Positions 26,089 to 34,394 of a stretch of 64,000 bases of DNA are shown here, piece after piece. The stretch's first letter is position 1. Every line of letters begins with the position of its first letter. The notes below the pieces were generated by a model. The model was not told the DNA's origin and did no database searches. It saw only the letters and a list, made by a program, of their open reading frames with translations. The translations under genes and the position numbers were made by a program. This DNA comes from JAXMAR01 sp046350295 (lineage in GTDB: Bacteria; Planctomycetota; Planctomycetia; Gemmatales; Gemmataceae). The stretch is from contig JAXMAR010000002.1 in the NCBI GenBank assembly GCA_046350295.1, forward strand, positions 258,153 to 322,152, in the 5' to 3' direction.

Positions 26089-27285
26089 ATGCCTCGAGCT
26101 CGTCAAGCCGCCGCCTCCCTCGCCGCTCTCGCCCTCGGCTGTCTCGGCATTGCCGGCCTGAGCGTTGGCCAGGAGCGGACCAAGGCGCCCGTCAAGGTCA
26201 CCGTCGAGGCCGCCAAGGAAGAGCGCGTCGACGCGGAGCTTCCCGTCGACCCGGCCCCGCGGCTGCAGCTCCGCAACTTCGGCGGCAACACCTTCTCCGT
26301 CAACATCTTCGACGAGGGCAACCGCCGCCTCCACCTCAACCATTTCCCGACTGTCAAGATCGACGGCGCCGTTACTATCCCCGGCGGCGGCGGCATCTTC
26401 CGCACCACCAACGCTCCTCTCCCCAAGAAGGGGACGAAGGCGCGGACCGGCTACATGAACGTCTGGGAAATGGGCGAGCTCCGCTTCACCCAGGAGGTCG
26501 AGCTGATCCCGAGCAAGGCCGTCGACGGCAAGCGCCGCCTCGACGCCGCCTTCATCCACTACACCGTCGAGAACATCGGCAAGAACCCCCACAAAGTGGG
26601 CCTGCGCACGGTCATCGACAGCTTCCTCGTCACCACGCGCAACTGCAAGTTCGCCGCCCCCAACCATCCCGGCAAACTCCTCGACGGCATCGAGCTCAAG
26701 GGCCGCGACGTGCCGTCCTACGTCAAGGTCCTCCAGCAGCCCGATCTCAAGAACCCCGGCATGGTCGCCCACGTCGCCTTCAACCTCGGCAGCGGCATCG
26801 AACGCCCCGAACGTGTCCTCCTCACCAGCGCCCTCGGCCGCCGCGATCTCTGGGACCTCCCCGTCATGCCCGGCGGCGCCGCCTCCCTCATCGGCTTCTT
26901 CTGGGAGCCCGAGGACATCCGTCCCGGCGGCCGACGCGAGTTCGGCTACGCCTACGGCACCGGCCTGGCCGACAGCCTCAGCCCCGACACCAACTTCAAG
27001 ATCGACCTGGGCGGCTCCTTCGAGCCGGGCAAGACCTTCACCATCTCCGCCCTCGTCACCGACCCCGGCGAAGGCCAGACCCTCGAGCTCGAGCTGCCCA
27101 AGGGCCTCGAGCGCGTCGAGGGCCGGCAAATCCAGCCCGTCCCCGTCAACGTCGGCGAGGAGCCCTACAGCCTCGTCCTCTGGAAAGGCCGCGTCACCGA
27201 GTTCGGCCGCTTCCCCATCCGCGTGCGGGCCAGCTCCGGGATCACAAGGACGAAGATATTGACGGTGGCGCCGGGGGAGGGATGA
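26089..27285 (+). CDS. Secreted hypothetical protein
   Basis: 398 residues from the ATG at 26089, with GCGGAG upstream; an earlier frame start at 26002 would precede the signal peptide. The signal peptide is MPRARQAAASLAALALG with a GQE end. The mature protein is beta-rich and contains strings such as LRNFGGNTFSVNIFDEGNRRLHL, FIHYTVENIGKNPHKVGLRTVIDSF and GFFWEPEDIRPGGRREFGYAYG. It looks like a set of beta-sandwich domains ending in an immunoglobulin-like segment (FTISALVTDPGEGQTLEL). I do not recognise a named family. It is alone on its strand, with an rph-side repeat upstream. Confidence 0.65.
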   Translation: MPRARQAAASLAALALGCLGIAGLSVGQERTKAPVKVTVEAAKEERVDAELPVDPAPRLQLRNFGGNTFSVNIFDEGNRRLHLNHFPTVKIDGAVTIPGGGGIFRTTNAPLPKKGTKARTGYMNVWEMGELRFTQEVELIPSKAVDGKRRLDAAFIHYTVENIGKNPHKVGLRTVIDSFLVTTRNCKFAAPNHPGKLLDGIELKGRDVPSYVKVLQQPDLKNPGMVAHVAFNLGSGIERPERVLLTSALGRRDLWDLPVMPGGAASLIGFFWEPEDIRPGGRREFGYAYGTGLADSLSPDTNFKIDLGGSFEPGKTFTISALVTDPGEGQTLELELPKGLERVEGRQIQPVPVNVGEEPYSLVLWKGRVTEFGRFPIRVRASSGITRTKILTVAPGEG

Positions 27286-27454
27286 CACGGTTCGGGAGCA
27301 TCGTGGGCGGCACGCTCTCTTCGGCCTGTGAAAGGGCCTGCAATGGATTGCAGATCGGCTGCAATGAATTAAGCCCAACGCGTGTCGCACGTTGCGCGAA
27401 GCCGTGAAAATGCGTTGCGGAGCAGGGGTCTGGGTCTGAATGCAATGAATGGCG

Positions 27455-27982
27455 TCAGACCATCCGAAGACCGTCCCCGTCGCCCGCAAGCAAGAAGCCA
27501 ATGCGTGCCGCCCGCTCGCGCAGCGCCAACGACGCCTCCGCCACGCGCAGCACGTTGAACCCCTGTTCGCGCAGCGCCGGCAGTTCCTCTACCGCCCCCG
27601 CCGCCTCGATCGCGCGCGGCTCGAATGGCTTGCCGTTCAGGCGCCAGCCGGCCGCCGTCTTCTTCAAGGAAAAGAGCGCATGGACGACAGTCGCCTCCGC
27701 CAGCTTCGTGTCGCCGCGCAGCCATTCGATCTTGCCGCTGTAAACAAAGGGCGTGTCCGGCTCCCACAGGCTGGGCTCCGGGATGAGGAAGTGATACGTC
27801 GCCGTCCCCGGCTTCTTTCGCAGCGGGTAGGCGATCTCGATTGTCGAGGCGTGGCGGCATTGCGGGCCGACGAGCTTGCCGCGGACCTCGTCCCCAGGAT
27901 CGAGGGGCCAGGGGCCGAGGTCGACGGCGATCTCGGCGCGAACCGGATCGAGGGCGACGGTCCGGAGTCGAATATCGGTCAC
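27455..27982 (-). CDS. Glycoside hydrolase family 2-like beta-domain protein (possible fragment)
   Basis: The GTG at 27982 is preceded by GGAGG at good spacing and overlaps the stop of the upstream frame as GTGA. The product is about 175 residues. Its pattern (IPEPSLWEPDTPFVYSG, then LNGKPFEPRAIEA and LREQGFNVLRV) matches the end of a GH2 sugar-binding beta-sandwich and the start of a GH2 TIM barrel. The barrel itself, with its catalytic Glu residues, is absent. It is therefore probably non-catalytic, or a truncated remnant. It forms an operon-like series with the SET gene and a start-less frame upstream. Confidence 0.5.
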   Translation of the reverse strand: MTDIRLRTVALDPVRAEIAVDLGPWPLDPGDEVRGKLVGPQCRHASTIEIAYPLRKKPGTATYHFLIPEPSLWEPDTPFVYSGKIEWLRGDTKLAEATVVHALFSLKKTAAGWRLNGKPFEPRAIEAAGAVEELPALREQGFNVLRVAEASLALRERAARIGFLLAGDGDGLRMV

Positions 27983-28398
27983 TTGGCCTCCAAGGCGTCG
28001 AGGGCTTCCCTGCGCTCCGAGACCCACCGGGCTGCCAGGGACGCCTGCACGCTGTCTTTCAGCGTCGCGGCGTAGAAGAACTTGCCCGCGGCGTTCTTCC
28101 TGCTCCGCTCCGTGTAGATGGCGCGGATCAGTTCCTCATCGCTCAGTTTATCCACCGTCTTCGCCTTCAGCAGCGGCTTGAGCGTCGCCGGTTCGCGCCA
28201 CTTCTTCGTGAACTTGGCCGTGCCCGCCTTGAGTCCCTTGAACTCGCTCGGGTAGAAACGCTTGACGAAGGCGTCGGCGACGAAGGCGTCGGCCCGCCCG
28301 GATCGTCGACGCCGCTCGATACCGTGCCGGGCCCGCGTTTCCCGGATGAGCCAAGAAACGCTTCGGGCGGTCCCGGAGATAGTCCGTAGCTTGATGGA
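27979..28398 (-). pseudogene. Start-less coding frame upstream of the GH2-like gene
   Basis: A reading frame with clear coding character (ADAFVKRFYPSEFKGL, KFTKKWREPATLKPLL, KLSDEELIRAIYTERS, KFFYAATLKDSVQ) runs from an in-frame TAA at 28399-28401 to a TGA at 27979. It contains no ATG, GTG or TTG before the conserved part, so no start can be assigned. Its stop overlaps the next gene's GTG, which shows that it was once translated as part of the operon. A frame break near 28290-28350 or loss of the 5' end would explain it. The family is not recognised. Confidence 0.5.
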
Positions 28399-28408
28399 TT
28401 ACCGTTTC

Positions 28409-28825
28409 CTACATGGCAGTCTTTTTTCCACGCCCCTTCTTCCCTTCCTCCACCACGTCAAAGATCATCGGCGCCCGCCCCTCCGGGTCGCCGTTGTAGT
28501 TCACGGTGATCTCCTCTCCGGGCTGGATGTCGCGCAGCGCCACGTAGCTCATCGCCATCTGGCCGTGGCGGTAGACGGCGTTGGGGGTGTACGAGTGGTT
28601 GTAGAGCGAGCCGTAGCCGAGGGTGAGGGCGGCGTGCCCGCGGTTCCATTCGTAAAAGTAGTGGGCCAGCTCCGGGTTCTTCTTGCCTCCCACGATGTGT
28701 TTGAACGGAATGAGAAACACCGGCACGCGCTCGATGACCTCCCCCTTGGCGATCAACTTGCGGGCGAACACGCCGCGGCCTTTTCCCGGCGAACGCTTGA
28801 CACAGACCTTCTCTGAATGTTCCAT
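28409..28825 (-). CDS. SET-domain protein
   Basis: 138 residues from the ATG at 28825 (GGGAG upstream); longer starts are not conserved. The stand-alone SET domain reads KRSPGKGRGVFARKLI at the start, YGSLYNHSYTPNAVY for the pseudoknot NH motif, and YVALRDIQPGEEITVNYNG for the C-terminal ELTxDY-like motif. Bacterial SET proteins of this size are S-adenosylmethionine-dependent lysine methyltransferases of uncertain target. It is the first gene of a leftward series and divergent from the beta-lactamase-like gene. Confidence 0.8.
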   Translation of the reverse strand: MEHSEKVCVKRSPGKGRGVFARKLIAKGEVIERVPVFLIPFKHIVGGKKNPELAHYFYEWNRGHAALTLGYGSLYNHSYTPNAVYRHGQMAMSYVALRDIQPGEEITVNYNGDPEGRAPMIFDVVEEGKKGRGKKTAM

Positions 28826-28904
28826 AGTCGCTTCTCCCTGGTGCGCAGGTCGCGGTGTATGATACGGCTGATCGACGTTCGGCAAGGGAAAAGGAGACGG
28901 CAAA

Positions 28905-29798
28905 ATGACAACGACTCGCCTGCTCGCCATCGCTTTCCTCTGGCTCGGCTTCACCCAGCCCCGCGCCTCCGCCGACGCCGCTCTCGAAAGCCGCGTCCAG
29001 GCCCTCGTCAAGGCGCACAAGGGCAAGGTCACCATCGCCGTAAAGCATCTCCTCACCGGCGAGACGCTCTATATCGACGCCGACGACTTGATGCCGACCG
29101 CGAGCCTCATCAAGTTCCCAGTCATGCTCGAGGCCTATAAGCAGGCTGCCGACGGGAAGATCAACCTGGCCGACAAGGTGACGCTGCGCGACAAGGACAA
29201 GGTCCCCGGCAGCGGCATCCTCACCTACCACTTCAGCGACGGCGCCAGCTTCTCCGTGCGCGACGCCATCCGCCTCATGATTGTCTACTCGGACAACACC
29301 GCCACCAACCTCGTCCTCGACAAGATCTGCATCCCCGCCACCGGCAAGCGCATGAAGGCGTGGGGCTTTCCGGGCACCAAGATCCACGCCAAGGTTTTTC
29401 GCGGCGACACCACCTCCATCGACCCGGAAGGGACGAAGAAATACGGCCTCGGCTCGACCACGGCCCGCGAGATGGCCGGCCTCTTCGAGAAGCTGCACGA
29501 GGGCAAGCTCATCAGCCCGGAAGCGACCAAGGCGATGCTCGATCACCTCAAGAACTGCGACGACAAGACGAAGCTGAAGCGACTACTGCCCGCCGGGACC
29601 GTTGTCGCGCACAAGACCGGTTCGGTCAGCGACGTGAAGACCGACGCCGGCATCATCTACGCCCCGTCCGGCCCGATCGCGATCTGCGTCCTCACCTGGC
29701 ACAACACCGACCGGCGCTTCGTCGACGACAACGCGGCGAACGTGCTGATCGGGCGCGTGGCGCGAGAGGTGTTCGACGCCTGGGGGAAGAAGAAGTGA
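28905..29798 (+). CDS. Class A beta-lactamase-like serine hydrolase
   Basis: 297 residues, AAGGAGA before the start, signal peptide ending near ASA. Penicillin-interacting motifs: S67-x-x-K70 (TASLIKFP), S129-D130-N131 (YSDNTATN) and K237-T238-G239 (AHKTGS). The omega-loop motif ExxLN, which carries the deacylating Glu of true class A enzymes, is not visible. The matching region reads SIDPEGTKKYGLGSTTA. The protein may thus be a D,D-peptidase-like or esterase-type relative, or a weak lactamase. It is exported to the periplasm by inference. No regulator of the AmpR or BlaR type is adjacent. Confidence 0.8.
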   Translation: MTTTRLLAIAFLWLGFTQPRASADAALESRVQALVKAHKGKVTIAVKHLLTGETLYIDADDLMPTASLIKFPVMLEAYKQAADGKINLADKVTLRDKDKVPGSGILTYHFSDGASFSVRDAIRLMIVYSDNTATNLVLDKICIPATGKRMKAWGFPGTKIHAKVFRGDTTSIDPEGTKKYGLGSTTAREMAGLFEKLHEGKLISPEATKAMLDHLKNCDDKTKLKRLLPAGTVVAHKTGSVSDVKTDAGIIYAPSGPIAICVLTWHNTDRRFVDDNAANVLIGRVAREVFDAWGKKK

Positions 29799-29834
29799 TC
29801 CGTGGTATGATGACGGACAGAAGAAGACGCGACC

Positions 29835-30467
29835 ATGCCCCTACGCGACCACTTTCGACCTCCCCTCGATGACCAGCGGCATTGGGAGGGCTTTCACGCG
29901 ACCTGGCCGGTGATGATCGTCGCGGCGCTCCGCAGCCAGCTACCGCGCGGCTATTTCGCCGAGCCGCGCGTGCATCTGGGCTCGACCGCCGAAATGCCGA
30001 CACTCTCGATCATCGCGAATTTGCCCGCTCAGGATGAATACGAAGTGCTGGTGTACGACGAACGGCGCCACATCCGTTTGGTGGCTGCCGTCGAGATCGT
30101 CAGCCCGAGCAACAAGGACCGCCCCGAGAATCGCGCGGCTTTCATCGCCAAGTGCCTCGGTTTTTTGCGGCAAGGCGTTTCCGTCGTCATCATCGACGTT
30201 GTGACGACGCGCACGCAAAACCTATTCGGGGAACTGCTGGACCTGCTGGGGTGTTCGCAGGAGAGCGTATCGGACCAGCCCCTCTACGCAGCCGCTTGCC
30301 GGATCACGCAACGCGAGGACGAGTGGCGCCTCGAGGCATGGCTGCATTCGCTTGTTCTGGGCCGGTTGCTGCCGACGATGCCGCTCTGGCTGGCCGCCGA
30401 TCTGGCCATTCCGCTCGAACTGGAGGAGAGCTACGAACAGAGCTGTGGGATTTTGGGTATCCGGTAA
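29835..30467 (+). CDS. DUF4058 family protein (second copy)
   Basis: 210 residues. It opens MPLRDHFRPPLDDQRHWEGFH, the classic DUF4058 N-terminus. The core is VAAVEIVSPSNKDRPENRAAF followed by VSVVIIDVVTTR. The EIVSPSNK string and the following Asp strand suggest a Uma2/PD-(D/E)xK-like fold, although catalysis is unproven. The start follows a TATGAT box at 29806-29811. It lies 36 bases after the beta-lactamase-like gene and may be cotranscribed with it. Confidence 0.8.
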   Translation: MPLRDHFRPPLDDQRHWEGFHATWPVMIVAALRSQLPRGYFAEPRVHLGSTAEMPTLSIIANLPAQDEYEVLVYDERRHIRLVAAVEIVSPSNKDRPENRAAFIAKCLGFLRQGVSVVIIDVVTTRTQNLFGELLDLLGCSQESVSDQPLYAAACRITQREDEWRLEAWLHSLVLGRLLPTMPLWLAADLAIPLELEESYEQSCGILGIR

Positions 30468-30533
30468 GGCTTGCGACGAGCCATGAAGAGCGTATTTCTT
30501 GACGAGGGGGCCAATAAATGTGTTCGGCCGGGC

Positions 30534-31004
30534 CTACTTCTTGACCTTCTTCAGCACGAACAGCGAATACTTGTCGCGCTTGCTCGCCTTGAACTCCGAG
30601 GGACGCATTGCCGTCTTGCTGCCCCGACTGCCGGCGACGACGCAGACCGTCAGTTCCTCCCCGTCGAGCTTGTAGATGCCCTCGGACGCCATTGGACTGC
30701 CCATCTCGATGTCAATCGCTTTGGGCTTCTTCGTGGCGTCCAGCCTGTACTTCATCTCCTTGCCTCGGTCGTCCTTGTCCTTGCGGATGACGAGGTGACC
30801 GCCTTTGAACTCGAACGTGAAGTGTGCGATCTCTTCGGCGGGGGCAGCTTTCTCGCTGTGGTCGATGAATCTGGTTACCTGCCATGTGCCTTGTAGCTGC
30901 GTTGTATCATCTTTGGCGGCGTGCTCCTTCGGCGCCTGGGCGGCAAGTGTGGCGGTGAAGGAGACGACAAACACAGAGGACAGCAACGCTTTGACCCTTG
31001 TCAT
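30534..31004 (-). CDS. TIGR03067-type secreted protein
   Basis: 156 residues from the ATG at 31004 (GGGAG four bases upstream), with a signal peptide ending near LAAQA. The mature part LQGTWQVTRF, YRLDATKKPKAIDI and GIYKLDGEELTVC is the signature of the TIGR03067 family, a planctomycete-expanded lipocalin-like domain of unknown function. An upstream in-frame extension to 31124 would overlap the neighbouring DUF1501 gene and is rejected. The C-terminus is Lys-rich. Confidence 0.8.
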   Translation of the reverse strand: MTRVKALLSSVFVVSFTATLAAQAPKEHAAKDDTTQLQGTWQVTRFIDHSEKAAPAEEIAHFTFEFKGGHLVIRKDKDDRGKEMKYRLDATKKPKAIDIEMGSPMASEGIYKLDGEELTVCVVAGSRGSKTAMRPSEFKASKRDKYSLFVLKKVKK

Positions 31005-31080
31005 AGGACTCCCAAGCAAAGAAACGCGCAGAAGTGAAGCATCGCCGGAGCCGCGCGCGCAACCCCGGCGCTCAGATCCC

Positions 31081-32460
31081 TCAACTCTCCAGTTCCTCGA
31101 TGGCCCGTCCTCCCTCCGTGACAATCGGCATCGGCCGCCCCGCCGGGCTGATCCAGGAGGCGTCGAGGGGGATCTCCAGGTGGCGGAAGACGGTCGCGGC
31201 GAGGTCGGAAGGGGTGACGCGGCGCGAGCGGATCTCGCCGCCGCGCGAATCGGTGGCGCCGATCACTCGGCCGTGACGCAGGCCGCCGCCGGCCATTACC
31301 ATGGACATGACATTGGTCCAGTGGCCGCGGCCGCCATCGTTGCTCAGGACCGGGGTGCGGCCAAACTCGCCGAGCATGAGCACAAGCGTGGAGTCCAGCA
31401 GGCCGCGGGCCTCGAGGTCGGTGACCAGGGCGAAGAGGGCGCGGTCGACGGTGGGGAGGATCGGGGTGAGGCCGCGGAGGATGCCGCCCCATGGGGGGAC
31501 GGTGTCGCCGTGGTGATCGAAATAGCCCCAGCGGCCACTGACGAGAACGAAGGTCGTCCCCGCCTCGACGAGGCGCCGGGCCAGCAACGCTTTTTCGCCG
31601 ACGCTGCATCGGCCATAGCGGTCGCGCAGCGTTTCCGGCTCCTTGTCGATGTTGAACGCTTCCCGGACGCGCGGCGAGGTGACGATGTCGAGCGCCATCG
31701 CCCCGTTGCGGTCCATGCGCTCGGCGTTGGCGGCGGCATCGAGGTCGCGCCTCATGGTGTCGAACCGGCGCCGCAGGTCGGCGCGATCTTGCAGGCGGGG
31801 GACGTCGCAGCCGGCGGGCATGGCGAGCCGGCCGGGCAGTTCCACGCCATTGACCGGCTCATAGGCGGTTCCCATCGCTCCGGCGCCCCAGACGTCGGCC
31901 CGCCAGGAAGGGGCGAGGCCGACGAAGGCGGGCATGCCGGGAGCATTGGCGCCGCGGAAGCGGGCGGCGACGGAGCCCATCGAGGGATAGCCGGCGCCGT
32001 CGCGGCCGTCGTCGGTGCGGCGGGCAAGCGGGTTGCCGGCCTGCATGGTGATCGGCGTGTGGTTGCTGGCGGAGCAATCGACGGCGCGGAGGATCGTCAG
32101 CCGGTCCATAATGCTCGCCTGGAGCGGCAGGTGCTCGCAGAAGCGAACGCCGGGGACGCGCGTGGCCATCGTGCGATAAGGGCCGCGAATCTCTGGCGGC
32201 GCGTCCGGCTTGGGGTCCCAGGTGTCGATCTGGCTCGGGCCGCCGGAGAGCCAGAAGAGAATGACGGCCTTCGGGTCGCGCGAGACGCTGGGAGCGGCCT
32301 GGAGACGCAACGTGTCGGCAAGGGTCAGGCCGGCAAGTCCGGCGAGGCCGGTCTGGAGGAACCAGCGGCGCGAGCCGACGCGGAGCAGGTCTGGACCGGG
32401 CGGGAGGAGGCGGGTGATCGAGGACTGAGCGTTGTGCTGGGCTCGATGGCTTTGCGGCAT
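31081..32460 (-). CDS. DUF1501 exported protein (second copy)
   Basis: 459 residues with GAGG before the ATG. The Tat-like signal SRRWFL (30-35) is followed by a hydrophobic stretch. It shares FWLSGGPSQIDTWDPKP, SNHTPI and GEFGRTP...GRGHWTN with the family. The copy at 22494 has the same order of motifs but is clearly diverged. It lies upstream of the TIGR03067 gene on the same strand (76-base gap), so the two may be cotranscribed. No DUF1549 partner is adjacent. The catalytic role is unknown. Confidence 0.85.
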   Translation of the reverse strand: MPQSHRAQHNAQSSITRLLPPGPDLLRVGSRRWFLQTGLAGLAGLTLADTLRLQAAPSVSRDPKAVILFWLSGGPSQIDTWDPKPDAPPEIRGPYRTMATRVPGVRFCEHLPLQASIMDRLTILRAVDCSASNHTPITMQAGNPLARRTDDGRDGAGYPSMGSVAARFRGANAPGMPAFVGLAPSWRADVWGAGAMGTAYEPVNGVELPGRLAMPAGCDVPRLQDRADLRRRFDTMRRDLDAAANAERMDRNGAMALDIVTSPRVREAFNIDKEPETLRDRYGRCSVGEKALLARRLVEAGTTFVLVSGRWGYFDHHGDTVPPWGGILRGLTPILPTVDRALFALVTDLEARGLLDSTLVLMLGEFGRTPVLSNDGGRGHWTNVMSMVMAGGGLRHGRVIGATDSRGGEIRSRRVTPSDLAATVFRHLEIPLDASWISPAGRPMPIVTEGGRAIEELES

Positions 32461-32533
32461 GGAGGGCCTCGCCTTGGATACGGTCTAGGCCAAGTATAAC
32501 CCCGCTCGGTCGCCTCGGCCAATAGATAACCGA

Positions 32534-32956
32534 TCAGCCGCTCTTCGCGAACGCTTCGACGGGGCCGCGGTAGACGGCCGAGATGGGAATGGCTTCGAGG
32601 CGGTTCTCTTCGTGAACGAGGCAACAGACGGACGTCACCTTGCCGCGGGCGATGAGGTCGGGGCCACGCTGGAAATCGATGGCGTAGGTGACCGATTTCT
32701 CGCCGAGGCGATCGACCCGGAGGCTGATGTCGAGCACGTCCTCGAAGCGCGCGGGCCTGATGTAGTCACAAGTGGCCGACACGCGCGGGAAGCCGATCTT
32801 GCGGCCGTCGGCTTCCATCTTGACATTGAGGCCGAGTGAGCGGAGGAACGCGACCTCGGCGAACTCCATGTAGCGGAAGAAGTTGGCGAAGTGAACGATG
32901 CCGGCCATGTCGGTATCGCAGAACTCGACGCGGCGCTGGACGCGAAAGACGCTCAT
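32534..32956 (-). CDS. Acyl-CoA thioesterase, hotdog fold (YbgC/4HBT type)
   Basis: 140 residues. VEFCDTDMAGIVHFANFFRYMEFA carries the conserved Asp and His region of the 4-hydroxybenzoyl-CoA thioesterase family. It is cytoplasmic and should hydrolyse an acyl-CoA or aryl-CoA thioester. Its start overlaps the stop of the upstream GT4 gene as ATGA, so the two are translationally coupled. A link to acylation of the glycan made by the neighbouring enzymes is possible but unproven. Confidence 0.8.
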   Translation of the reverse strand: MSVFRVQRRVEFCDTDMAGIVHFANFFRYMEFAEVAFLRSLGLNVKMEADGRKIGFPRVSATCDYIRPARFEDVLDISLRVDRLGEKSVTYAIDFQRGPDLIARGKVTSVCCLVHEENRLEAIPISAVYRGPVEAFAKSG

Positions 32957-34251
32957 GGCTGCTCCGTTCTCAGAAAACCGGCGTACCAGGCGACCGTCTC
33001 GCGCCCCATCACCGTCGCATTGAAACGCCGGCCCACCGCGTCATGGCCTCGTCGGCCCAGGTCACGCGCTCGCTCGGGCTGATTCATCAAGTCGCGCAGT
33101 GCCGTCGCCAGGGCCTTCGGATCTCCGGGCTCCACGAGCAGCCCGCCGCCGCTCGCCTCGACCAGTTCGGGAAAGGAGCCGTGCCGCGGTTGGACGACCG
33201 GGACACCGTTGGCCCATGCCTCCAGCACGTAGAGGCCCTTCGGCTCGTGATAGACGGTCGGCACCGATAGCACATCGAGGCTCTGGAGGAAGCGCACCTT
33301 GCTGACGTGGTCGGGGCACTCGAAGTGCTCGAAGTCCTCCAGCAAGCCGCGCAAGCGCAGCTTCTCCTTTTGCTCCTCGAAGTAGTCCTTGTTGTTTTCG
33401 CCGAGCCAGCCGGCGACGCGCAGGCGACAGGGCAGGGGGCCGAGGCGTTTCAACTCGATGAAGGCGTCGACCAGTTGGTGCAGTCCCTTCTCGGGGCAGA
33501 TGCGGGCGAAGTAGCCGATGGTGAAGGGAGCGCCGTTGCGGTCGGCGCCGCGCGGGGCGTGTCCCTTCAGCTTAAGACCGGGATAGATCACCGCGATCTT
33601 GTGGCGGGGCAGGCCGAGGTAAGGCGCCATGAAATCAGCGTACGAACGGCTGGTCGCCATGAAGCCGGCGGCGTTCGCGCAGTTCTGCCGTATCAACGCG
33701 ATCGCCTCGGCGCGACAATCTGCCGGAAGCGACTCGAGGAAGATGTCGTCCCCTTGCAAGGTGGCGACCACGGGAACGCCGAGCGCCTGGCGCAGCGGCT
33801 CGATCATGCCCGAGAGGAGAACGTTCGTGAGGTTGATGATCTGCGGCCGGATATCGTCCTTGAGCCAGGCGCTGAGCTTGTCGATTTCCTTGCGCTGAAA
33901 GCCGTGCTCCCCTTTGAGCATCGAGATGGTCAGCTCGCCCAGTTCCTGGGCTTGCGTCTTGACGGCGAAGCGGGAGACCCAGCGGAGGAGGGGGCGGAAA
34001 TCGAGGAGGCGGTCGAGGAACCACGGCGTACGCCGGAAGAGCCGCGACTTCTGCTGGAGATAGACGTTGATGCCGCCAAAGAAGACGCGCGACTGGCTGA
34101 CGTCCTTTTCATCCGTGCGAATGGGGGTGTAGGTGGGGACGAGAAGCGCGTCGTGCCCCTGCGCCGTGAGCTCGGCGACGAGGGTGTTGTCATGCATGCA
34201 GCTGCCGCAGTACATGCCCGCGGCGCCGGCGGTGATGTAAGCGATTCTCAT
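32953..34251 (-). CDS. Glycosyltransferase family 4
   Basis: 432 residues, GT-B fold. The N-terminal domain opens IAYITAGAAGMYCGSCMHDN, a glycine-rich donor or acceptor loop. The C-terminal domain has GYFARICPEKGLHQLVDAF and the nucleotide-sugar-binding EPKGLYVLEAWANGVPVV (EX7E). It transfers a sugar from a nucleotide donor with retention, in the cytoplasm. It is the first gene of a leftward pair with the thioesterase and lies at the left edge of the glycan locus. Confidence 0.85.
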   Translation of the reverse strand: MRIAYITAGAAGMYCGSCMHDNTLVAELTAQGHDALLVPTYTPIRTDEKDVSQSRVFFGGINVYLQQKSRLFRRTPWFLDRLLDFRPLLRWVSRFAVKTQAQELGELTISMLKGEHGFQRKEIDKLSAWLKDDIRPQIINLTNVLLSGMIEPLRQALGVPVVATLQGDDIFLESLPADCRAEAIALIRQNCANAAGFMATSRSYADFMAPYLGLPRHKIAVIYPGLKLKGHAPRGADRNGAPFTIGYFARICPEKGLHQLVDAFIELKRLGPLPCRLRVAGWLGENNKDYFEEQKEKLRLRGLLEDFEHFECPDHVSKVRFLQSLDVLSVPTVYHEPKGLYVLEAWANGVPVVQPRHGSFPELVEASGGGLLVEPGDPKALATALRDLMNQPERARDLGRRGHDAVGRRFNATVMGRETVAWYAGFLRTEQP

Positions 34252-34394
34252 GTCAGGCGGGATTCGTCCGGTGCAGTCATGATAACGGGCGGCGTCGCCA
34301 AGAAAAGGCGCCGGACGTTCCGGCCGCCTAAAGGCGCCGATCTGGTCTTGTCCCGCCCTGACTGTTTTGTGACCATCGACGGCACGGAGGCGCC

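Noticed and set aside
28905..29798. Calling the beta-lactamase-like gene a resistance gene
   Set aside because: The deacylation motif ExxLN is not visible, and three shared motifs do not prove lactam hydrolysis.
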